Positions 22,851-35,215 are shown, counted from the stretch's first letter. The stretch: DNA of 64,000 nucleotides from Pinus tabuliformis (GCA_031772625.1 CM062819.1:822779503-822843502), one strand, 5' to 3'. Notes: generated by a model from the sequence alone, not told the origin. Translations and numbers: made by a program.

Positions 22851-25378
22851 ATGGTGTTCTTTTGGCTTCTATGTATCATTCCACTCTTGGTTTTAATGAT
22901 GGCAAGGGTGAGGAATAGAAGGGAAGAGGAAGGGGATGAACTTGGTCCTAATAGTAGTGACCCAATGTATGATGAGGAGGAAGGGTTTGAAGAGGAAGGG
23001 GATGAACTTGAAGGGGACACTGAAGCACAAGATGGGAAAGGTACATCAACACCCTTGTGGAACTATGTGACCAAACTTGATGGGGGAAAGGGTGGTGGAT
23101 CTTACAAATTTGTGTGCCCTCATGGTTGTCATGGAGGAAAACCATATTGTGGTTCATATACCCGTCTGAGGAGGCATCTTTGTGGGGTGCTGGACAGTGA
23201 TGAAAAAAAGGGTTCTGTGGGGGTACAAATTTGCCCAAACATTTCAACTGAAGAAAGAAGAAAATACATCCAAATAGAGATGGCTGCACAACAAAAAAAC
23301 AAGAAACAAAAAACTCATTCTGAATCAAGTGCAACCTCTAAATTTGGTAGTTGCCCATCTCCTCATGGTACTTCTGCAACCTCTGGAGGTAGAAGAACAA
23401 TAGGGGATTTCCTTAATGTTGCTGGGAGGGATGATGTGGATGGAAAGATAGTCCGTTTTCTTTGTGCTTGCGGTGTACCATTCAATGTGCTTCGCTCTCC
23501 CTATTGGCATGACATGGTAAAGGCCATCAATGAAGCCCCAAAAGGATACAAGGCCCCCAACTATGAGAAAGCTAGAACAGTGTTATTAGAAAGAGAAAAA
23601 GCTAAGGTTCAAAGAGCTTTGACACGTTTTACACATGAGTGGGTGGATTCTGGGGTATCCATTGTATCAGATGGGTGGACAAATATTAGAAACCAACATT
23701 TGATAAATGTTCTTGGTGTTTCTTCTAGTGGTGCAGTATTTATTGCATGTCATGACTCCTCCTCCATCAGTGCAACTGCACAAAACATTGCAGATCTCCT
23801 ATTGAAATCAATCAAAGATGTTGGTCCGAATAATGTGGTTCAAGTGATCACAGATAATGCAGCAAATTGTAAGGCAGCAGGAAAAATTATTGAGCGTACT
23901 CATCCACACATCTTTTGGTCTGGGTGCCTGGTTCACACATTGAGCCTTTTGATGCATGATATTGTGAAACACAAAGATTGTGGGTGGATTGCTGAGGTTT
24001 ACAGGAAAGGGAAGCAGCTCATTAAATTCATCACAGGGCATACAAGGGTAAACTACTTCTATGGCACTTACTCCAAGTTGCAATTGCTTAAAATTGCAAA
24101 GACAAGATTTGCTAGTTATTACCTCACCTTTAGGCGGCTAGTGAGGGTGAGACAAGCTTTAACTAATCTGGTGTGTGCTGAAACATGGGATGAAATTAAC
24201 ACTGACACAGATGGTGCTAATGCAGTCAAGGACACTGTTCTTGACAGTTACTTTTGGTCACAGGTTAAATATGTTTTGCAATTCACCAAACCAATTTATT
24301 ACATGATCAAGTTTGCAGATTCAGATCGACCAGTAATTGGGGAGGTGTATGAGCAAATGGATAGCATGTTGGGGCAGATTAAAGACATTGTTGAGCCTAG
24401 AGATACCACCTTGTACAATTATATTCGTGTAGAGGTGCAAAACTGATGGGAAATGCTAAATATTCCATTGCATGCATTAGCATATGTTTTGACACCTAAA
24501 TACTATCATCCATCATGGCTTTCAACACCAGCACCTGGGGGGGGAAGCAGGAAAAAACCACACCAAGATAGAGAGGTTCACGAAAAATATATGGCTGCAT
24601 TGAGTAAATTAATCCCTGATGAGGAGGAGGCTGCATTGGTACGGAGACAGGTGAGCAACTATACGCTCAACACTAGTCCATTTGGGAGCATGCATGCAAT
24701 TCAAGATCGAGAGACTTTTTCTGCTCTTGAGTGGTGGAACATGCATGGAGGGGGTACTCCACTTCTACAGAGTTTGGCATTGCGGGTGCTATCACAGGTG
24801 GTAAACACTTCTTCTACAGAGAGGTGTTGGAGCTCTTATTCTTTCATCCACAGTGTTAAAAGGAACAGGTTGAATTTAGACCGGGCAGAGAGCTTGGTTT
24901 ATGTTCATTACAACTTGCGATTGTTGTCCCATTACTGTGAAGATGCAAAGTCTAATAAAGACTTGTTGATTTGGGACAAGAATCCAGAGGAGCCCAATTT
25001 GGAGGATGGAGTGTTGCGACTAGAGCAATTAGAGGATGCTCTTATCCAGGTATGTCCATTGTGGTATGAATTTTCCAATTTTCCCTTATAAAGCATTTCT
25101 CTAATTCATGTTTTTAATTTTTTTGTTAACTAGTGTTTTTTTTTTTTTTGCATGAATTTTTTGAGCGATTCTAGGATGATGATGACCGTGTTGATATGCC
25201 ACCACCCCCACCCCCATCTGGTCCCTTGGTTCCTAGGTTCCATGGTTCAACACCAACAGCAGGGGGTTCTTCTTCATCAGTTTCAGTGCCACGACTTACA
25301 CAGGGACCATCTTCTTCATTGCCACCACGTGGAGGCCCGCCATCACGTTCTATTCGTGGTGGAAGGAGGAGAGATTAG
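22851..25378 (+). CDS. hAT transposase, two exons, one in-frame stop
   Basis: Cuts and rejoins DNA at the element ends. Exon 1 (22851-25049) encodes an acidic N-terminus. It then has a BED-type zinc finger (W70, C89, C93, H109 with RLRRHL), then DUF659. Catalytic Asp residues sit in SDGWT (about 23668-23682) and ITDNAAN (about 23847-23867). A Cys/His insertion motif (FWSGCLVHTLSLL) follows, and the third acid is probably the Glu of LEWWN (24729). The dimerisation region ends exon 1 (ERCWSSYSFIHSVKRNRLN). Intron 25050-25174 (GTATG...CTAG) keeps the frame. Exon 2 (25175-25378) adds an acidic, Pro/Ser/Gly-rich tail ending GGRRRD. A single TGA at 24444-24446 lies before WEMLN in the same frame. 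The first 16 residues (MVFFWLLCIIPLLVLM) are oddly hydrophobic; translation may start at the later Met 16 or 17 (MMARVRNRR). Confidence 0.9.
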
Positions 25379-25825
25379 TAGATATATTCACAATCTACTA
25401 CTTTTTGTCATAGATTACTCATTAGACTTGTAGACTTGTGAATTTGAATTTTGAACCTTTTTGGCTTGTCGGTGACCAAGTGACATATTTTGTAAACATT
25501 ATTATTTGAATTTTGGACATGACAAATGTTGACAGTTGCTCACTTGCTAGATAAATCATAATATGCTCTATGTTTTATGTTTTATAATATGCTTAAATGT
25601 TTTATGTTTTATAATATGCTTAAAATTTTGATGTATGTTTGTAATAGCTAGAATATAGATGATTGTTGTACATACTAGTAACTACAATGGAATCATGGAT
25701 GCCATATCTATCTTGATTTATGCAAAAATATGCATGTTTTCATGTCTTCTACAATTAATTTGGTATTTGGGATGTTTGTTTTGAGTATAAATGCAAAAAA
25801 ATATAAAAAAATATATATATATATA

Positions 25826-25913
25826 TAGCAGACGCTTCCGCGGACGCTTCGCTTCCTAGATTTTTGGAAAATGACGCTTCCGCGCTCCCGCTTCGTGCAA
25901 CATTGGTGTGATG
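25826..25913. repeat. Right inverted repeat, subterminal repeats and duplication
   Basis: GACGCTTCCGCGGACGCTTCGCTTCC begins the right cluster in spirit (split at 25832-25856), followed by GCTTCCGCGCTCCCGCTTCG and the terminal GTGCAACATTG ending at 25905. GTGTGATG follows at 25906-25913. It has far fewer CGCTTCC copies than the left end, which is usual asymmetry for hAT ends. Confidence 0.85.
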
Positions 25914-27199
25914 TGTGTGTGCGCAAGCAAACTCCCAAAGAGACAGGTGGCTTATTTGAGTTTGGACTGTTGGAAAGACCCTGGAGCAAACATTTTAGAA
26001 GGTTACAGATGACTCAGAGTTGTATAATTGACCCTCGCTGAACCTCTGTGATTGAGTTAATGTAACAGGTTCACTCCTGGAGGCCATTTCCAGCAGATTT
26101 GAAGTGAGGCACAGTGTTTGATTAAGGATCTGTGAAGTGTAGATGATAGTAGCCAGGGCTCAGAAGCAGATTTCAGGGCTGGAGAGGATGAGCAGAGAGG
26201 CTGCAAACCTTGCAGTGCGAGCAGACATCACTCCAGCAGATGGTGAGGGCTGTGATGTGAGTTTCATACCTGTATAAGCCTGCCATTGTAGGGCAGCATG
26301 CTTGTGTCATTTCCTTCAAAATTGGAGAATATTATCTGCCTCAGCCCTATGGAAAGCAATGCCTAATTTCAGAATCTGAGGCAAGTTTCCCAATGAATCA
26401 AGGAGTTCAAATGAAGACGTAAAGTGTGTATACGTATATGTGTGTGCGCGTGTGTGTGTCCACGCATTCGCATGAATTTGGTATGTATGGGGCAACCTAC
26501 AATAGGATCTGAGGCCAACCTGTCACAGAGCAGATTCCCTCAGAATCTCGGCCTAAAACCAGAGTTAAGGATCATCTTTGTGAATGATGGTACATATATA
26601 CATGAGTAAGAGGCATTGAAATGAAGTGTGACTAGTTTGACTTGCACTTATAATCTGGGCTGGATTAATTATTTCAATTTGAGTATTGATTTGTGATTGA
26701 GCCGGCCTTGGAGAAGTGGATACTAAAGCATTTATTGAGGGCTTGTTCCAAGTGTTTAGAAAGGATAGGGTTTCCCCCTTTGGATTCATCTATAAGGTTT
26801 GTAAAGAAGAAGTTCCTTGTTGTATGGAGGACTACTACATCCAAATTCAAAGAGCCTTGCAGACATGGCTTGAGATTGGTACTTGAACAATTGATTGCAT
26901 ATTTTATGGATGACTCCCTATTGAATAGCATTTGAAGGCTGACTAGTCAGCTTAGAGGTCCACTTGCCCTGCATTAGTGATTCCCCTTTGGGGGCTTGTG
27001 TACCAAATTTGGAGGGTTTCTTCGCAAGGATTAGAATGCTAACTGAAGATTCTTGGAGTTGAAGTAAGGAATAAGAGGGGCCTTGTACAAGCTGCTGATG
27101 GTCAGATTGGAAAACTTCTTGGACAAGCCATGCCATTGAAAGGGCCTTTGGAGGCTGGATGCTGCACCAACATCCCCTCTTCCCCTTGATGTGTAGTCA
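25914..27199. other. Unique-looking sequence, no gene recognised
   Basis: Continues the DNA interrupted by the hAT insertion. There is a short TG/CG tract at 26425-26465. Frames at 26424-26609, 26565-26789, 26674-26931 and 26693-26935 are short, overlap on both strands and show no domain. A decayed exon cannot be excluded near 26690-26930. Confidence 0.4.
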
Positions 27200-27830
27200 A
27201 GGGTCATCTTTTGGGGGCTTGAGCCCATAAATCTTAGTACATGTGACATAAGTGCCCCTTCTTTTGTGCAACTTGCATTAATTAATGGTAGAGAGGGCCT
27301 TTTGCCCCTCCTTAGGCTAAATTAGGGGATTTTAGCTTAGCAAATTATTATTTTATTTTAAGGTAAGTTGAGCACCTCCTCTATAAATAGAGATGCACTT
27401 CCTCTCATTTTCTCTTGGAATTTTGGGGGAGAAATCCCATAGCAATCTGAAATTTCTATGCTTTTTCCTTGTAAATTTTGGCTTTGGATATTTCAAGTGA
27501 GGCAAATTGTCTTTGGGAAGATATATTTTGAATGAAGGAACTTTCTGTGGATTGACGAAGTGATGCTTGGATGAATAGTGTTGTTCTATCATGAGTATTG
27601 TCTTCCATTTTGCTACAATCGTTGAACTACGATTTGACATGTGCCATATTAAAAATTGCAACATCTCTTATGAACTCTATTTACTTCATAAGCAAAATTT
27701 CTCATCAAGTATCCATCAAGGAACCTAGATTTGCCTTCCTCGACCTTAAGTCCCCTGATTTGGAAAGTTGCTAGGGTTATATCGAAAAGTTATCCTTCTC
27801 CCTTTACCCCCTCTATCCAGGTCTTCAACT
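27200..27830 (+). repeat. LTR-like segment with TATA box
   Basis: CTCTATAAATAGAG at about 27380, followed by a C/T-rich start region and a long leader, is typical of a plant LTR promoter. Upstream is GGGGGCTTGAGCCCATAAAT. I found neither a partner LTR nor clear TG/CA ends, so this may be a solo LTR or a gene-like promoter relic. The minus-strand frame at 27353-27664 has no motif. Confidence 0.35.
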
Positions 27831-28069
27831 ATTAACTTGCTCCTTGTCTAACTCTGTATGGCCAAAATTTCATTGATAAGTCAAGGCATTGGTCCTTCAT
27901 GCTCCATCACTTTATACTTTTGTAAAATCATTAAATTCAAAGTAGTGTGTGTTTGGGAATATATTTGGACATTCTCCAAAGCCTATCCATAGCCATCAAT
28001 TCGTTGAATTTACTGCTTCATTCCACTAGGAGCCATATTTTATTTAAGATTATTCTGGGGTGTTTGTTG

Positions 28070-29340
28070 AAAATGGAGCAAGCAAGGCCTTCTGGCTTGT
28101 GCCTTAGCTAGTGAAAACCTTGAATTGTCCTTAGTAGTTAGACTTCAATTAGGATGAGTTATTTCCAGTTAACTGGAATAATAATCAAGTTAGCATGCCT
28201 AAAGTTGGAGCTTCATTTAAGTGGATGTCTTCATCAGTTTGACTATAGAACGAGGTGGCAATTAGCAATTCAGTTAGAGCTAGTTAGTCTTCAATCTTGA
28301 TTCAAGGAAGAGCAAGTTAGATCTCCAGTGTTGATTGGAGAGAGCACGAGTTAACAACTCCAATGATGATTGGAACGAGAGCAAGTAACACTCTCAATTA
28401 ACTTGCTATCAAAGCTCGAGTTCTAAATTAAGTTGGGCCTCCTTGCATGGATCGAAGTTCACCTATAAAGAGAGAACGAAGGCAAAAGTAAATTACATTG
28501 TTTTGTGCACATAGGTTTGTGACAAGACAAAGTTCACGAGTTATTGTGATTCTCGAGAGAGCCTTGATTGTGGAGCACAGGAATTGTGTCCTGAAGAATA
28601 GGAGCACAAGTACACTAGGATTTAGGAGTTTGTTGTGCACAAGAAAGAGGAGTTGGGGTCCTAACAAATAAGAGATCAAGTGCACTAAGAAATAGGGTCA
28701 AAAGTGCACTAAGAAATAGGGTCGGAAGTGCGCTAAGAAATAGTGTCAGAAGTGCACTAGGAAATAGGAGATCAGCACAAGGAATAAGGAGGAGAAGAGA
28801 GCAGGGTTTGCAGAGCAAAGCAAGGAGGCAGCAGAGGAACAAATGTGTGTTAGATGGTCGAGATCAAGCAGCAATCACGGCAAGTCGAGATCAGTTGTAT
28901 CAGTTGAGATTTGTGAGAAAAAGCATAACGCTTTCTTAGAGACAAATTGCTTTGTAAATAAATCCAATTGCTCAATAAAATAACCACATCAAGCAAGCAG
29001 GTTCTCCCTAGTGGGTTTCCTGAGAAAAGCGTGTCAATTGTGTGACATGTTTTTATCTCTCTGTTTTTATTCTGCTGCTTCTAAGTTGTTAAGAAACTTT
29101 GTATCTTGCTAAAAGTAAACTAGTTCAGTTTTCAAATATTCATCTAAGTAGTTGCAGAGTTTCATGGAAATTTAATAGTGTTTATATAGCAAGGTCCGTG
29201 GAGGTTATTTATCTTGAGCAAGCCTTGGTTACATAATCTCCAGAAACCCATCGGGCAAGCCTCCATTGCAGTAATAACATCTGCCCACAACACAGCCAGG
29301 TAATTCACTATCAACGTGACAGTGGTCATGGATCCCAGCA
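28070..29340 (+). repeat. LTR-like segment with minisatellite
   Basis: A long non-coding stretch with loosely repeated TTGATTGGA and GAGCAAGTTA motifs (28270-28400), a TATA-like CCTATAAAGAGAG at about 28450 and a tandem array at 28678-28773. These resemble a plant LTR with an enhancer-like repeat upstream and downstream of the start. No partner LTR or flanking duplication was found. Confidence 0.35.
28678..28773. repeat. 24-bp tandem repeat, four copies
   Basis: Exact 24-bp period; units start at 28678, 28702, 28726 and 28750 with core AAGTGCACTAAGAAATAGGG. Units 1 and 2 differ at two bases; unit 4 is most diverged. Related half-units occur just upstream (28600-28677). Confidence 0.9.
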
Positions 29341-29471
29341 GTAACGAATACTAGATGACCAAAGGTCAATTTCACATTTGTTTTGGAAAAAATATGTAGC
29401 CAAAGGAAAAAATCAAATCATCATCTGCTATGAAAAGGTTCTCTCCAAATAGTAGCAAAAGTGCCCTCGAA

Positions 29472-29715
29472 GGGACACTAATACCAATGTTACAAATAAT
29501 ACGTCCATTAACTATAGAATACCCAATAAAAATAAGAAAGGGGGAGAAAATACACATAGGATAAATAAATTATCTGTATTATAATAATATCGATGACAAT
29601 TTACAAGAGCTCTTTAACAAAGTAAATACTCATTTATTGGTTACAATAGTGAAAAGTTATGATTAGTGGGATTATTTAATATATTTATATTATTATTATT
29701 ATTATTATTATGTAA
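29472..29715 (-). repeat. Possible LTR with adjoining primer site
   Basis: Minus-strand TTGGTATTAGTGTCC lies next to a sequence ending GTAACA, mimicking an LTR end followed by an initiator-Met-type primer site with a few differences. The AT-rich remainder, ending in an ATT microsatellite (29685-29712), resembles LTRs of the coiled-coil family in style but not clearly in sequence. No second LTR was identified. Confidence 0.3.
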
Positions 29716-30319
29716 GCCAAGATAGGCTACCTAGGGTTAGTGAAAGCAAGGTATTGTCTTATCAAAGAACGAGTCCATCCAAAAGGAAATAGTTTCACTT
29801 ACAGTGGTTCAAACTTGTCAAGACTCGCAAGAAGGCATAATCAAAGAAATATAAGGCAAATAAGGAATGTCCATCTTCAAGAAGTCTTTTCCACCACTTT
29901 CACTTCCAATGAGAATTCCTATATAGAGAAAATCAAAGAGTTACTATAAAGGAAAAGATTGAATCCATTGGCAAGAACGTGAACAAAGGCTATGGCCATG
30001 GCATAACAAGCCAAGTGTTGAATATCATTGCGTTAAATGATCAAAGAGAACAATCAACCACTCGAGTTCAATTCTCATAAAAGTAGTCCATGTTCCCCCA
30101 CAAGGATGGCCACAAAGTCGATTGAACCATCATGGTTGTTAAGTCAAGTCAAATGGGCTCACACCCCTTTAGAAAAAAACTGCAAATGTTGCCCCACATT
30201 CAAATGATGGCCATAAATTTCCATGATCAACGATTTCAAATGGTTTCAATTCCTCTGGAAGCATTCTCAACCTTGATATTAGTATTATATTATTATGTAA
30301 TGTATGTTTATATATTACA

Positions 30320-31200
30320 AATTATTTATGGTCCTATAGGTATACATCACCTAGCCATGAGAAGCTTCCCGCAATGTTGGTTGACAAGGTGAATGCATAC
30401 CTTGAGAAGATTACAGTCCCACTGAAGTTTTCATGGAATATAGATGGTTGTTATATTATGATGAATAGTTGGGAAGATGCCCAGAACCATCCATCTTCGA
30501 ACATCATTTTATCTTCAACATCAAATCCCTATTTCTTAAGTGCAATTAATTGTTCAAGGAAAAAGAATAATATTATCTTCACAAGAGACTTGTCAGATAA
30601 CTCCTTTGGCAAGGTGGAACCAACTAATGTCATACAAGTTATTCAAAATGCAACCTCCATTTATGCTGTTGTAGGGATGTTAGTGCAAAAATAGTATAAT
30701 CATATTGTTTAGATGCCACATTATGTGCATGTGTTGAATAATGCATTGAAGGATTGGATTACACCAAGTTAATTGAATCTGGGCAAAGAAAAAGATGATT
30801 AGATATAACCATCCATAGAAACAAAACCATTTACTTAAAGCTTGCAAGAGTTGATTTCGTGAAGTTCACAAAAACCAAATTTGCCCCATTCTTCCTTAGT
30901 GGATTTTGGGAGGTGAAAGGTATTATCAATGACATGTAGGCAGAATGGAAGCAATTTTCATCAAGCATTGCAGTTGAGAAGTAAAAGCTTCTTGATGGTT
31001 GCTATGTAGTATCTCTAAAATTAATGTTTGGTTTCATTGAACCAATATATCATATGAGCCACCAAGATATAAAAACGACGACTTTATATGTGATGGGATT
31101 AAATAATCACAGATAACCCTAGTACATATCCATCATTAGAACAATATATACATCAAAGTTGAAACAAAACTTTGCATGCCTCCTCATGTGGCATCTCATG
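30320..31200 (+). pseudogene. Decayed hAT transposase (DUF659 region)
   Basis: The frame 30374-30694 (106 residues) resembles the DUF659/RNase H-like core of plant hAT transposases. It has WNIDGCYIMMNSWEDAQNH at the first catalytic region and VIQVIQNATSIYAVVGMLVQ at the second, where the functional family has TDNAAN. Downstream to about 31110 further hAT-like fragments follow (VHVLNNALKDW, then EPIYH near 31040), interrupted by many stops and frame changes. The catalytic Asp of the second motif is not conserved. No inverted repeats or duplication were found, so this is an old, inactive copy unrelated in detail to the other two hATs here. Confidence 0.65.
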
Positions 31201-31999
31201 CCTCAAACACAACACTGTATGATATTAAAGAAATAAGAGGTCAACGAGGACTTGGTTAAATGGTAAAAATGAGAATATTTCACTCCCCCCACCAAGATTC
31301 AAAAACACCCCTTGGTCGATGTCTTGCCAATGCAATCAAGCCAATTTAAGCAGTTGGGATCAACTGCAACTCTTGGATTAGGTGACTTGGCATAATAGAT
31401 ATACCGCCCACAACATCTTCGCCTACAAGATCCTTATAGAGTGTTGCAAGTTGGCAACAATGCATTGGGGTAGGTGCACTAGCCAAACGTTGATAAATTA
31501 AGCAATCCTATGAAACAAATAAGGAAGAGACCTCCTTCCCATGGTAATGAGGTAATGAAAGGATTCTTGACTACAAAGAACATTGACTAAGAATTATGGT
31601 GAAAAAAGTGTTGAGAAACCAAGTGGAAGAGAATTTCTGAACTACTCGGAATTACTTGTGAATGTATTACGTCTTCTTTACAATTTAGTTAACTTCATCA
31701 AGCAATTACACTTCAGAAATTAAATGAACAACAAGGAGAAAGAAGAGATCATAATGCACAATAACAAGGGACACCAGAATTAGGTCAAAAACCAGGGAAA
31801 AACCCCACAAGGGGGAAACCCAAACAAATCTTTCCTAGAGAGATCCTTCAACAATACATCAAGACAAAGACTATACTGACCCAAGAAGGATTCCACAAGT
31901 GCTAAGTCTCCACAACTGAATGTCTAACAAAGATCACCAAGGAGAGGTTGATCCTCTCATCATATCACAGAAGACAGTCAAATTAGAACTCAGATCTAG

Positions 32000-32515
32000 G
32001 CTCAAATCCAAACTTCATATTGCTATAATAATAAGCATCTCTCGGACACCAAACTTCAGATCACAATGATAATAAGCAGATCTCAAATACCAGACTTCAG
32101 ATCTCAATGATAATAAGCATATCTCGAATACCAAACTTCAAATCTCGATGATAATAAGCAGATCTCGAACTCCAGACTTCAGATCTCGATGATAATAAGC
32201 AAATCTCGAATACCAGACTTCAAATTTCGATGATAATAAGCAAATCTCAAATACCAGACTTCAGATCTCTATGATAATAAGTAGATATTGAATACTAGAC
32301 TTCAGATCTTAATGATAATAAGCAAATCTCAAACCTTTGACTTCAGATCATAAGTATAATGAGCAGATCTCGAACCTCTGATTTCAGATTATAAGTATAA
32401 TCATAATGAGGAGATCTTGAACCTGTGACTTCAGATCATAAGTATAATGAGCAAATCTCTAATCATTGGTTTCAGATCATAAATGTAATGAGCAGATCCA
32501 TAGATCTCGAATCAC
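32000..32515. repeat. ~41-bp tandem array, about twelve copies
   Basis: Units read AACTTCAGATCTCGATGATA followed by ATAAGCAGATCTCGAATACC, with drift to an AAGTATAATGAGC variant towards the right. The array lies in the transcribed part of the LTR. The related LTR at 39.7-40.7 kb shows only scattered TCTGAAGTCTG and GATCTGAG motifs there, so the expansion seems specific to this copy or was lost in the other. Confidence 0.88.
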
Positions 32516-32584
32516 TTCAGATAGGAGAGTCGATGAGTAAGCCATGTGTGTTGCAATAGCATCCAGAGGAGAGCGAATTAACCT

Positions 32585-32750
32585 CTCTATATAGCCATCA
32601 CATGATCTGAATGAGTGAGTTTCTAGGCAAGTCAACTAGCCATCATGTGATTCGAATGAGAGAGTTTCAAGGCAAGCCAACTAGCCATCATGTGATCCAA
32701 ATTAGAGAGTTTCAAGGCAAGCCAACTAGCCATCATGTGATCTGACTTAA
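32585..32750. repeat. ~53-bp tandem array just upstream of the LTR promoter
   Basis: Three consecutive units with core AGTTTCAAGGCAAGCCAACT followed by AGCCATCATGTGATC. They lie on the upstream side of the minus-strand TATA motif near 32600, where LTR enhancers sit. The sister LTR at 39.7 kb has a single equivalent unit. Confidence 0.85.
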
Positions 32751-34552
32751 CACTTGTGGAGCCACTTGAAAATATAAATAAAATATTAATTTTCTTCTTT
32801 CCAAAAAATACATTTTGACCAAGTCCATATATATTGGATGATCCTCGAAGGTTACTTACCCGGATTAATAATAATCAAACACTAATTTGCATCCGCATTT
32901 TAGACCAAACATTTTGGCGTCGTTGCCGAGGAGGATGATTTAGAGATAGACTTAGGAAGTTAATTTTATTCATGGACCCTTCATTGTGTTATATTTTAGA
33001 GAACAGACATCTACTTCCAGATATAAGAAACGCTGAAGTGGCACTTTTCTACCTATGCATGGGAGGAATAATGTATTATATGGAGTACGAACTAGATACA
33101 ATGGCCCCCTTTCTAAGAGGGCTGATAAAGCGTTTTCTTGCTTGCCGAAGAAGTACAGCTGACCAGCCTCCCAACCTTGGGGCTTCATATTCCTATGTCA
33201 ACACCTTGAACTCTGGACATACTGCAAATTCAGAAGATAAACATGCCAGAAACTCACGCAGTACATCAAGGACAAGAGAAGAGTTGAATCTAGAAGCCTT
33301 TTCTGGACTCTGACCACAATTTTGACAAGGGAATCTCTTTTATTTAAGAAGAGTGCTATGATATGTTTTAGCTTTTCCCTTGGCATAGTTAAATTCATTT
33401 TTTTCTCTTCTTAAAATTCATTCTCAACATTCTCACCAGTGACTTCAAGTAGGCACTGATTGTTGTATGCTTTTATAACGTACTCATCTGCAGGACACAA
33501 CAAATCTATAATGCCAAGCTTTTCGCCATGCACAAAAGTTAGTTGACAAAAACAAGGAGTAAATTTACTTTTCATGGTTATTTCTTTAAGAATGGATTGA
33601 TACTAATATCATGAATTGAATCAATTTAAACACTTTGTCCTCAATCTATTTTATTTTGGTATGAAACTTTTGCGTAAGAATCATGAAGGAAATGGCCATT
33701 TCTTCTTGAACACACTTATGTTTTCTTTCTGCCAAGTTTTTTTTACAGGTTACAGGATAATCAAGAGATCATTAACGAGATTACATTGTGACAACAATTG
33801 GTCTTCCAAAGACTAAATTCATGAAAAATTCTAAAGACAAATCCATGTCCACAACCACTACCTTCCACCTCCTTTTTTGAAAAAGATTTTGAATTCCACA
33901 AATTGTAAAGCCATAAAGCATGCCATTTCCATATCCATTTTTCACAGCAAGAGTTCTTGTTCATTCACCATGCATTTCCTTTCATCCATTCCTAACCCAC
34001 CAATAAAAGCAAAGAATTTTCATTTCCTTTTTCCTACCATTTTTCATTTTCCACCAATAAAACCCTGCTTCTACATATCATTGAGTCAAAGTCCTAGAGT
34101 CTAATAATCTTTAAAAAAACACCTAGAGACTTGCATGCCTTAATGGCAAGTACTCTTACCAATGAACAATGGAAGTACATTAATATTCCTTGTTCATTGG
34201 ATCTTGTAGGTGACTCAACCACAACAAATTTATTTGTACCTACAAAGATGTGTTACACATCTTGACTCCCATTGGAATCAATGGTGGGAGCTCTCGTGTT
34301 GGCTAGTGGTATTCATTAATGGCCACTAAGTCAACAACTTCTTGTTATGTTCAACAACAAGACATTTATTCACATAACAAGATTTGTGCCATCGAGCGTT
34401 GAAGACTTGAAGAGACATATTTTGTAGGAGATGCAGCAGATTTCCTTTCATTGTTTTTCAGTTTTTTTGACGTAGATGACTTGAAGACAAGTCAATAAAT
34501 AAGGCTAGGGGGAAAGTGTAAATTCTGAATTTTGTATATCTTCCAAGCCAAG

Positions 34553-34622
34553 TAAAGAAGACTATGAACAAGAATTTTCACAACCAAGTAAAGAAGACTA
34601 TGAACAAGAATTTTGCAGCCAA
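34553..34622. repeat. 33-bp tandem duplication
   Basis: CAAGTAAAGAAGACTATGAA plus CAAGAATTTT occurs twice in direct succession within the non-coding interior of the gypsy-type element. Confidence 0.85.
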
Positions 34623-35215
34623 ACGTGCACAACTCTCATCCATTTTTGGAAGGGTAAGTTAAGGTATGATATTTTCTAACTTTTAACCATTTAATTCCTT
34701 GAAAAGTTAGAATAATAATTTTTGGAAAAGCTTCACTTCCTTTCGTCATATTTGTCAAATTGCCAAAACCATCAGTGAAAGGGGGAAATACATTCACATT
34801 CATATGTTTCCACATTCATATAACATCCATATTCATATATCACATTCTAAAACCCACATACCTTCAAAATATATTCACTATTACATGAGCATATAAATGG
34901 CTTGTCAAAAGTATTTAAAAGTTAATTGGATGCCAACACAATCATGGTTGTTACACAAGAACCAACCATGATGCATTCCAACAAAAATACTCTGCAATAA
35001 AAATCACATTATCAATAGGCAAAGATCATACATTAAAATTGAATGCAACAAACAAAATATGGTTGAAACACAAGAACCAACCAAGTTGCAATTCATCAAA
35101 AACACTTTGGAAAAGTTAAGTAAATGACATCATGTAGAGTTTAAGCTAAAGCTCAAGTATCAAAAAGTAATGTAATAGATTGCATTAGGACACGCAATAC
35201 CTTCAGTTTGGGGGT

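Larger units (their letters stand above)
22160..25905 (+). mobile_element. hAT DNA transposon, nearly whole
   Basis: Terminal inverted repeats are CAGTGTTGCAGGAAGC at the left and CAATGTTGCACGAAGC (complement of the right end). The flanking 8-bp duplication GTGTGATG is perfect (22152-22159 and 25906-25913). All of this is diagnostic of hAT. Subterminal DNA at both ends is packed with GGAAGCG/CGCTTCC motifs, likely transposase-binding sites. Inside is a purine-rich leader with an intron, then a BED-DUF659-hAT transposase in two coding exons. One in-frame TGA is the only break I see. The perfect duplication and open frames suggest recent insertion. Length is 3,746 bp, normal for an autonomous plant hAT. 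Confidence 0.95.
31595..32821 (-). repeat. LTR of a satellite-bearing family, minus orientation
   Basis: The reverse complement of this segment matches 39741-40695 in blocks. One is the start TGGTCAAAATGT. Another is CAAGTGGCT.CACAAGTG. A third is the promoter GGCTATATA, followed by a shared AATTCG.TCTCC. A fourth is GAGAGGTTGATCCTCTC, and a fifth is the GTAATT..TTGATGAAG end. It contains two tandem arrays listed separately. It abuts the fragment of gypsy LTR at 32822. No internal region is attached, so it may be a solo LTR. Confidence 0.6.

Noticed and set aside
22811-23020. Ser-rich minus-strand frame and other antisense frames in 22.8-24.1 kb
   Set aside because: They are shadows of the hAT transposase coding exon.
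32000-32515. Regular short repeats resembling a CRISPR array
   Set aside because: Units abut each other without unique spacers, drift gradually and lie in a plant LTR.
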